Shown: positions 29,926-36,069 of the stretch, in pieces
How the letters are laid out: each line of letters starts with the position of its first letter
Numbering within the stretch: position 1 is the first letter of the stretch
From: an uncultured Methanomicrobiales archaeon
GTDB taxonomy: Archaea; Halobacteriota; Methanomicrobia; Methanomicrobiales; Methanospirillaceae
Assembly (NCBI GenBank): GCA_903819595.1
Contig: CAIJED010000087.1
Span: 1-36,069, forward strand
DNA length: 36,069 bases
Direction: 5' to 3'
The notes under the pieces: generated by a model
What the model was told of the DNA's origin: nothing
Databases searched by the model: none
Seen by the model: the letters and a program-made list of their open reading frames with translations, nothing else
Position numbers and translations under genes: made by a program

Positions 29926-30633
29926 ATGAAATCCCTCGTTATCTCTCTTGGAGGTTCTGTCCTTGTCCCGAACCTGTCCGGCCACCGCATCGCAGAGTAC
30001 GCTGCCGCCCTCAGGCAGGTCTCGGAAAAGTTCAGGGTTTTTGTGGTGGTAGGTGGTGGCGGGGAGGCGCGGAGGTATATCGAAGTAGCGAGGTCGCTCG
30101 GTGTAGACGAGGGTACCTGTGATGAGATCGGTATCCGGGTCACACGTCTCAACGCGGCGCTGCTCATTGCAGCACTCGGGGATTCCGTATACCCCCGCGT
30201 GGCGGAAGACCAGGAAAAGGCATTGGAATATGCGGTTTCCGGGCGGATTGTTGTGATGGGCGGAGTCACACCGGCCCAGACCACGGATGCGGTTTCAGCA
30301 GTACTTGCCGAACGAACGGGTGCAGATATCCTCATTAACCTTACCTCAGTTGATGGCATTTACAGTGCAGACCCAAAAACCGATCCGTCCGCAACCCGTT
30401 ATGCGCACCTGACCCCGGACCGGCTGGCAGAGATAGTGAGCGGGAGCAGGCTGAATGCAGGCTCCAACACCGTAATGGATGCAATTGCAGTAAAGATCAT
30501 CCAGCGGAGTAGTATCCCACTTCTCGTCCTCGACGGCAGGAAGCCGGAAAACCTGCCTGATGCACTCATTTTGGGCCGGTTTAGCGGAACGGTCGTGAGC
30601 AGCGGCGTCAATACACTGGTGCTCCCACTCTGA
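29926..30633 (+). CDS. pyrH: Archaeal UMP kinase
   Basis: 'MKSLVISLGGSVLVPNL', 'FVVVGGGGEARRYI', 'ADILINLTSVDGIYSADPKTDPSA'. Confidence 0.95.
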   Translation: MKSLVISLGGSVLVPNLSGHRIAEYAAALRQVSEKFRVFVVVGGGGEARRYIEVARSLGVDEGTCDEIGIRVTRLNAALLIAALGDSVYPRVAEDQEKALEYAVSGRIVVMGGVTPAQTTDAVSAVLAERTGADILINLTSVDGIYSADPKTDPSATRYAHLTPDRLAEIVSGSRLNAGSNTVMDAIAVKIIQRSSIPLLVLDGRKPENLPDALILGRFSGTVVSSGVNTLVLPL

Positions 30634-30696
30634 CCTGGGTAGGAGATAACCGGTAATTATTTGTACACTCCCATCACACCTGTTGATCCAGTACCC

Positions 30697-30771
30697 GGGG
30701 TAGTAGGGTAGCCTGGTCCATCCTAGAGCGTTTGGGACGCTTTGACGGCGGTTCGAATCCGCCCTACCCCA
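30697..30771 (+). tRNA. tRNA-Pro (anticodon TGG)
   Basis: Acceptor GGGGTAG/CTACCCC + A; D-arm GGGT..ATCC; anticodon stem GAGCG/CGCTT with loop TTTGGGA; T-arm GGCGG TTCGAAT CCGCC; no encoded CCA. Confidence 0.93.
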
Positions 30772-30806
30772 TTCTTTTTCATATTTTTTATTTTTGGGAG
30801 TTGAAC

Positions 30807-31457
30807 ATGGACCGGAAAGCCGCAAGGAAAGTTTACCAGGTCTTAAACGAGCAGTACCCCGAAGCAAGCACCCATCACCGGGCAGGTGCCCCGCCGTTCG
30901 AATCCCTTATTGCAACGGTCCTCTCCGCGCAGACAACAGATAAATCAGTGGACGAGGTAATTGGCCCGTTGTTCGCGCGATATCCGGATGCTCCGGCGCT
31001 GGCAGAAGCCCGGGTCGAAGTGGTCGAACAGATCATCCATAAAACAGGATTTTACCATATGAAGGCACGGCGCATTATCGATGCGTCCAGGATGTTAGTT
31101 GAGGAGTTCGGTGGGGATGTGCCTGACACGATGGACTGCCTGCTCAGGATACCCGGGGTCGGGCGAAAAACTGCTAATATCGTCCTTTACCACTCATTCG
31201 GGAAACAGGAGGGAATAGCGGTTGATACCCATGTACTCAGGCTCTCGCAGCTGGTTGGATTTTCCGATAAGAATGATGCGGCAGGTGTTGAACAGGACCT
31301 CCTCGCCCTGTTCAGGAAAGATGAATGGGGAAAACTTACCGACCTCATGATCAGCCACGGCCGCAAGATCTGCATTGCCCGGAGACCCAGGTGTACAATC
31401 TGCCCGATAAAGCAGTTGTGTCACTATCACCGTGAATTTGTTCTGTCAGTCGTCTGA
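30807..31457 (+). CDS. nth: Endonuclease III (start chosen at internal Met)
   Basis: 'FESLIATVLSAQTTDKSVDEV', HhH 'LLRIPGVGRKTANIVLYHSF', 'VDTHVLRLSQLVGF', C-terminal Fe-S 'CIARRPRCTICPIKQLC'. Confidence 0.96.
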   Translation: MDRKAARKVYQVLNEQYPEASTHHRAGAPPFESLIATVLSAQTTDKSVDEVIGPLFARYPDAPALAEARVEVVEQIIHKTGFYHMKARRIIDASRMLVEEFGGDVPDTMDCLLRIPGVGRKTANIVLYHSFGKQEGIAVDTHVLRLSQLVGFSDKNDAAGVEQDLLALFRKDEWGKLTDLMISHGRKICIARRPRCTICPIKQLCHYHREFVLSVV

Positions 31458-31558
31458 TAACCAAGGGGTCGATGATACCTGCATATGGAACCGTAACCGG
31501 GACCACCTGTCGGATATCGGATGTACTTAAAGTCGTGGGGTGCGGACCGCATAAAAAA

Positions 31559-32587
31559 TCAGGTCGCCACCATTCGAAGCCCAAAAAATACAATAAATCC
31601 TATCATGGCACTGATTGGGATAGTAAAAATCCAGGCCCACATGATACTCCGTGCGACACCCCATTTTACTGCACTGGACCCGGTTGTAGACCCCACGCCC
31701 ATGATCGATGCGCATATAATCTGGGTAGTGCTGACCGGGACTCCAAATGCGGAAGCTCCGATAATCGTTCCTGCACTTGCCGTTTCAGCAGCAAAACCAT
31801 GAACCGGGCGGAGGTGAGTAATTTTATAGCCCATGGTTTTTACAATCCTCCATCCGCCTGATAATGTACCGAGGGCAATTGCACCATAACATATGAGTAT
31901 GACCCAGAGTGGCACTGGAAGATAAGCGGGGTTGGCGGTTGCCCCATAATATCCGATACTAAACAACAGGGGTGTGATAATCCCCATTGTTTTCTGGGCA
32001 TCATTGGTACCATGCGAAAAACTGTATGCGGCTGCTGAGCAGAGTTGTAATTTTTTAAAATAATGATCTGCAGTTATTTTATGGGCGGATCGTGTCAACC
32101 AGAGTACCACCGCCATGAATGCAAATCCGATACAAAGACCAATCAACGGGGAGAGGATCATAAAAGTCAGGACCAGTTCAATGGTCGACCACTGGATTGC
32201 TGCGATCCCGGCTGCCGAAATACCGGCTCCCATCAGGCCGCCGATAAGGGCATGTGACGATGACGTTGGGAGACCTATAATCCATGTAATAATATTCCAG
32301 ATAATTGCACCGGCTAGCGCCGAGAGAATAATCCAGGGTATCACGTCAACAGGGACAATATCAAGCTTAATTGTTTTACTGATGGTATTTGCAACGGCGA
32401 CTCCAAACCCAAAGACTGCGATAAAATTGAAAAATGCGGCAAAAGCAACCGCGTTTCGGGGTGATAGGACCTTGGTCGAAACCACCGTTGAAATAGAGTT
32501 TGCCGAATCATGGAAGCCGTTGGTAAAATCGAAAATAAGGGCGATAAAGATGATGAATATGATGAGAATCACAGGTGCGGGAATCAT
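31559..32587 (-). CDS. Inorganic phosphate transporter, PiT family (copy 1)
   Basis: 'FDFTNGFHDSANSISTVVSTKVLSPRNAVAFAAFFNF', 'SFSHGTNDAQKTMGIITPLL', 'GVPVSTTQIICASIMGVGST'. Confidence 0.95.
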   Translation of the reverse strand: MIPAPVILIIFIIFIALIFDFTNGFHDSANSISTVVSTKVLSPRNAVAFAAFFNFIAVFGFGVAVANTISKTIKLDIVPVDVIPWIILSALAGAIIWNIITWIIGLPTSSSHALIGGLMGAGISAAGIAAIQWSTIELVLTFMILSPLIGLCIGFAFMAVVLWLTRSAHKITADHYFKKLQLCSAAAYSFSHGTNDAQKTMGIITPLLFSIGYYGATANPAYLPVPLWVILICYGAIALGTLSGGWRIVKTMGYKITHLRPVHGFAAETASAGTIIGASAFGVPVSTTQIICASIMGVGSTTGSSAVKWGVARSIMWAWIFTIPISAMIGFIVFFGLRMVAT

Positions 32588-32616
32588 ACTTGTCCTCGGA
32601 TCCTTGTTAAGTTGGA

Positions 32617-33246
32617 TTACGAATGCCGTATTGCGATATCTGAAAGCACATTCGCCACATCTTCGCAATAATCTGTTGCAACTTCCAGGTGCTCGTAAAT
32701 GTCCTTATACTTGATAATGGTAATTGCATCATTTGTTTTGAACAGGTCCATAATTGCATGGGCAAGTACGTCATCTGCAAGATTTTCGAGCCTGTTAACT
32801 TCAATACAGCGTTCTTCTATGTATTTCGGGTTTGAAATTGCCCGTATATTTTTTATTGCTCCTTCAATTTCAATCACGGATAGCCGGATCAGCTTCGAAA
32901 GTTCGATAATAGGTGAATCGGTTGACTCAATCCCATAATAAAGCATTTTTTCCGCAGAACCGTCAATATAGTCGAGTATATCATCAAGTGCGGATGCCAG
33001 TTTCGAAATTTCTTCAGGGTCGAGTGGGGTAAGGAAAGTCTGGTTAAGAGTTTCATAAATATCGTGGGTAACTTGGTCTCCCTGGTGTTCCAGCAGTTCG
33101 ATCGCGTGACGTTTCTCTTTTACATTCGTAAAATTCTCAGTGAGCGCGACCAGTTGGTTTGCACTTTCTGCAACAATCGCAACCTGCCGCTCAAAAAGGT
33201 CAAAAAACACCTTATCCTGAGGTATCAGTAACTCCCGCAGACCCAT
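32617..33246 (-). CDS. DUF47/PhoU-like phosphate transport regulator (copy 1)
   Basis: 209 aa, 'LEHQGDQVTHDIYETLNQTFLTPLDPEEISKLASALDDILDYIDG'. Confidence 0.93.
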   Translation of the reverse strand: MGLRELLIPQDKVFFDLFERQVAIVAESANQLVALTENFTNVKEKRHAIELLEHQGDQVTHDIYETLNQTFLTPLDPEEISKLASALDDILDYIDGSAEKMLYYGIESTDSPIIELSKLIRLSVIEIEGAIKNIRAISNPKYIEERCIEVNRLENLADDVLAHAIMDLFKTNDAITIIKYKDIYEHLEVATDYCEDVANVLSDIAIRHS

Positions 33247-33298
33247 AGTTATCTATCCGGGTACTGGAGAGGACAGGTAGAAAAATATGGCGGTTTTG

Positions 33299-34489
33299 TC
33301 AGCCCGGAAAAATGATGCCGATACCAAATGCCACGACATAATACCCGGCCCAGGCACAGACAATGGCCACCGGTATCGTGATGATCCATGCGGTCATCAT
33401 CTCCCGCACGACTTTCCATTGCACCGCATTTTTACCCCGGGTTGCACCCACCCCGATGATTGCACCGTTTATTGCATGGGTGGATGATACCGGAATACCC
33501 CGTTCCGTTACACCCACAAGAATGGCACTACTGACCGTTGCGGCGCAGAATCCCTGGTACGGGCGAATTTTAGTGATACCTTTTGCCATCTTGTCTACCA
33601 CCTGCCACCCACCAAAACAGGTACCAAGGGCGATGGCGATCGCAGATGCAAGGATGACCCACAGGGGTATATCAAATGAAGACAGGACCCCGGCCGATAA
33701 TAGGAGGGCCGTAATAATACCCACCGCATGCTGGCCATCATTTGCCCCGTGAGCCGTGGCCTGCGCAAAACATGCAACTACCTGGAGGGGCTGGAAAATA
33801 CGTTTCATCCGGTCCTGCCGCGAGTGATTGAAGAGTTGCGAGATAATGATATCAAAGAAGAAGGCCCCGGTCATGGCAAATAGAGGCGAGATGAAAATAA
33901 ACAGCACAATCGCAAAAAGCCCGGTGATTTTCAGTACACCTGCAAGCATCAGGAACGGGATGATCAGTGAAAATCCGCATACCCCCCCAAGAACGATACC
34001 CATCTGGATATCTTCGTGGAATGATGCTGTGAACAGTCCGAGAATGATGGCTCCTGCCACAGCACCGATCAATCCATAGCACATGACCTGGACCACCATG
34101 TCCCAGCCGGGAAGGATAATGGCTGAAAGCCCGGCGACAGCCATGGCGGCCCCTAGCAAGCCGCCTACCATCGCATGGCTGCTGGAGATGGGAATCCCAG
34201 ACCGGGTGGCCACAAAAACGAGGATAATCGCAGCGCCCATAGCCACCACGATGGATAGTGGTGTTAAACCATTCTCCCTGACAATTGAAGTCCCGATCGT
34301 TGCCGCGACTGCTGTCGAGAACAAAAATGGTCCGGCCAGGTTACAGAGGGCGGTCGAAAAAACGGCTCGTACCGGGGAGAGGGCCCTTGTCGCGACAACA
34401 GTCGCAATTGAATGAGAGGCATCATTCAACCCGTTCACAAAGTTTAACGCGAGTGCAAGAATGATACCAAACAGGACGAAGGGTTCCAT
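33299..34489 (-). CDS. Inorganic phosphate transporter, PiT family (copy 2)
   Basis: 'NFVNGLNDASHSIATVVATRALSPVRAV', 'ATAHGANDGQHAVGIITALL', 'GIPVSSTHAINGAIIGVGATRG'. Confidence 0.95.
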   Translation of the reverse strand: MEPFVLFGIILALALNFVNGLNDASHSIATVVATRALSPVRAVFSTALCNLAGPFLFSTAVAATIGTSIVRENGLTPLSIVVAMGAAIILVFVATRSGIPISSSHAMVGGLLGAAMAVAGLSAIILPGWDMVVQVMCYGLIGAVAGAIILGLFTASFHEDIQMGIVLGGVCGFSLIIPFLMLAGVLKITGLFAIVLFIFISPLFAMTGAFFFDIIISQLFNHSRQDRMKRIFQPLQVVACFAQATAHGANDGQHAVGIITALLLSAGVLSSFDIPLWVILASAIAIALGTCFGGWQVVDKMAKGITKIRPYQGFCAATVSSAILVGVTERGIPVSSTHAINGAIIGVGATRGKNAVQWKVVREMMTAWIITIPVAIVCAWAGYYVVAFGIGIIFPG

Positions 34490-34494
34490 ACAAA

Positions 34495-35124
34495 TCAGGT
34501 ATGACTGCGTGCAATATCGGCAAGGACGTGACCGACATCATTATACATTTCCATAACCCGTGCCATTCCTTCGTAGATATCCTTCAGTTTTATTATCAGG
34601 AGAAGGTCATCAGTCCTGAACAACCCGATGACCGCACGTGACAGCAGTTCGGTGGAGATATTATAGAGGCGGTTCGTTTCACTCGCATGTTTCGCCACCT
34701 CATCCGCCTTTTTCAGGGTTGCCAGGTCATCGATCGCATGTGAGATCTCCACACTGGAGAGTACCATCAGGTAGGAGAATTCCTTCAGCATGTCATCGGA
34801 CCCTGGGATACCATAATTACAGAGCTGGTGCGTGACCCGGTCGATACGGTCCAGTACGTTGTCGAGGGCCGGGGCAAGCCTCGAAATTTCGTCCGGTTCA
34901 AGGGGGGTGATGAGCGATTCGTTCAGTTTTTCATAGATCTGCCGGGTCACATCGTCTGCAAGGTGTTCCAGCTGGCGTACCTTGTGCCCCTTTTCCGTGC
35001 CCCCTGGAAGTTCGTGGGTAATCTCGTTGAGTGTTACCGCAGCTTCACTGATTTTTTCTGCCATGTCCTTAAAGAGGGTAAAAAAAATCCGGTCTTCAGG
35101 GAGTATCAGGTCACGTATGCGCAT
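34495..35124 (-). CDS. DUF47/PhoU-like phosphate transport regulator (copy 2)
   Basis: 209 aa, 'LEHLADDVTRQIYEKLNESLITPLEPDEISRLAPALDNVLDRIDR'. Confidence 0.93.
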   Translation of the reverse strand: MRIRDLILPEDRIFFTLFKDMAEKISEAAVTLNEITHELPGGTEKGHKVRQLEHLADDVTRQIYEKLNESLITPLEPDEISRLAPALDNVLDRIDRVTHQLCNYGIPGSDDMLKEFSYLMVLSSVEISHAIDDLATLKKADEVAKHASETNRLYNISTELLSRAVIGLFRTDDLLLIIKLKDIYEGMARVMEMYNDVGHVLADIARSHT

Positions 35125-35200
35125 GAATTGTCCAGTCAGATCCTGTGCATATGACTATAAAAACATAATGGACTAAATCATGACAATTTCGAAAAAAGCA

Positions 35201-35242
35201 TCGCCCTGACGGGAATTAAACCCATGACCCCTGCGATGCCAG
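35201..35242 (-). pseudogene. Degenerate tRNA 3'-half (Ala/GGC-like anticodon loop through acceptor)
   Basis: Minus strand CTGGCATCGCAGGGGTCATGGGTTTAATTCCCGTCAGGGCGA: T-arm ATGGG TTTAATT CCCGT is intact, no matching 5' half adjacent. Confidence 0.6.
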
Positions 35243-35246
35243 AATA

Positions 35247-35318
35247 TGGACTGGGCGGGAATTGAACCCGCGGCCTCTCCCATGCCAAGGGAGCGTAATA
35301 CCACTTTACCACCAGCCC
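35247..35318 (-). tRNA. tRNA-Ala (anticodon GGC)
   Basis: Acceptor GGGCTGG/CCAGTCC with G3:U70; D-arm GTAA..TTAC; anticodon CTCCC TTGGCAT GGGAG; T-arm GCGGG TTCAATT CCCGC; discriminator A. Confidence 0.82.
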
Positions 35319-35370
35319 ACTGAGATCCTTTTGCGACGAGTTGCAAAAACACGTCCAATCAAGTTTGAAC

Positions 35371-35410
35371 AATACCAGGGTTGCGATCTACCCCTGAGCT
35401 ATCGACCCGC
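35371..35410 (-). pseudogene. Degenerate tRNA 5'-half-like sequence
   Basis: Minus strand GCGGGTCGATAGCTCAGGGGTAGATCGCAACCCTGGTATT: D-arm 'TAGCTCAGGGGTAGATCGC' typical of tRNA, but no T-arm or acceptor 3' strand follows. Confidence 0.5.
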
Positions 35411-35528
35411 TCTAACTGTATAGGATGCCATCAGTTAAAAGAATTGTTTTATGAAACTGGGGATTGAGCCACCCATTCAGGGTCACTCCCCGGTTGCTTC
35501 ACATTGTGATGTGCCAACACTCTTTTCA

Positions 35529-36069
35529 TCAGGTGTGGTGATGAGCGTTACCATCCCCACATTCAGGTGACCCGCAGGTACATCCGGTCCGTTCAAATGA
35601 GCCAAGGAAACGTTCCCGGGCATCGGAAAGGTGGCTATCGGTAATCACGACACCATTTGACAGGTACCGGACAAGGAGCGGCTTTGCGTGGGCTGGGGCT
35701 GGGGCACCCTCCGGGAGGACGATATGGTAGCGGTCCGGTAGTTCATAGACCTGTTTTACACCGCTCCTCTTTCCCCGTTTTGCATACATCGCGCCTTCAA
35801 TCTCCACGATATCCATCGCAAAATCAATGACCGGGGCACTGGCAATCGCCCCGCCGATACCAAATGCATCGACGATATCACGGTAGTTGATCACATCATC
35901 CCGTGTTACGCCACCAGACAGGAATATCTTTACACCCGGGTACCCGTGAATATCAAGTTCCCAGCGTACTTCATTGATGATCGCCCTCATGTTGCCGCGG
36001 CGGGAACGTGGAGTATCGAGTCGGACTGCTGTTGCTCCGTTCCTGGCCGCTACCAGAGACTCCCGTTTC
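35529..36069 (-). CDS. Nicotinate phosphoribosyltransferase (archaeal type), 5' end beyond the window
   Basis: 'VRLDTPRSRRGNMRAIINEVRWELDIHGYPGVKIFLSGGVTRDDVINYRDIVDAFGIGGAIASAPVIDFAMDIVEIEG'; frame open to the window edge. Confidence 0.9.
   Translation of the reverse strand, partial: KRESLVAARNGATAVRLDTPRSRRGNMRAIINEVRWELDIHGYPGVKIFLSGGVTRDDVINYRDIVDAFGIGGAIASAPVIDFAMDIVEIEGAMYAKRGKRSGVKQVYELPDRYHIVLPEGAPAPAHAKPLLVRYLSNGVVITDSHLSDARERFLGSFERTGCTCGSPECGDGNAHHHT

Noticed and set aside
32115-32714. 199-aa plus-strand ORF opposite PiT copy 1
   Set aside because: Antisense to a strongly supported PiT gene; the composition is the mirrored codon bias of a GC-rich gene.
35173-35372. Two minus-strand ORFs of 61-64 aa
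   Set aside because: They translate the tRNA-Ala gene and tRNA remnants rather than protein-coding sequence.
35201-35410. Flanking tRNA halves considered as a split or permuted tRNA
   Set aside because: Acceptor strands (GCGGGTC or GGGTCGA vs CAGGGCG) and anticodon stem strands (CAACC vs CGCAG) do not pair, so they do not form one tRNA.

Overview
This 36 kb window looks like chromosomal DNA from a methanogenic euryarchaeon, probably Methanomicrobiales. That assignment is inferred from protein style and gene content, not from a search. Most of it is core genes: ribosome rescue and quality control (ABCE1/RLI, RqcH/NEMF, Pelota), an EMC6-like membrane protein, a short Sec61-beta missed by the ORF track, proteasome beta plus aCPSF1, a zinc ABC transporter with its regulator, ruvC-ruvA-ruvB, ppk1 and Ppx/GppA, PyrH, AmrS, Mut7-C, endonuclease III, tRNA-Pro(TGG), two tandem DUF47/PhoU-like + PiT modules, tRNA-Ala(GGC) flanked by degenerate tRNA-half sequences, and the 3' end of a nicotinate phosphoribosyltransferase gene. 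I saw no CRISPR array, IS element or prophage. The best second-look items are: (i) the bacterial-type RuvABC set in an archaeon; (ii) a tRNA 'graveyard' around tRNA-Ala; (iii) a frameshifted or decayed gene after Sec61-beta with a +1 shift at an A7 run; (iv) regularly spaced GCATTG motifs between a wHTH-PAS-like regulator and a small orphan ORF; (v) clustering of ribosome-rescue genes; (vi) duplicated phosphate modules near polyphosphate genes. I did not identify a clearly new multi-gene system.
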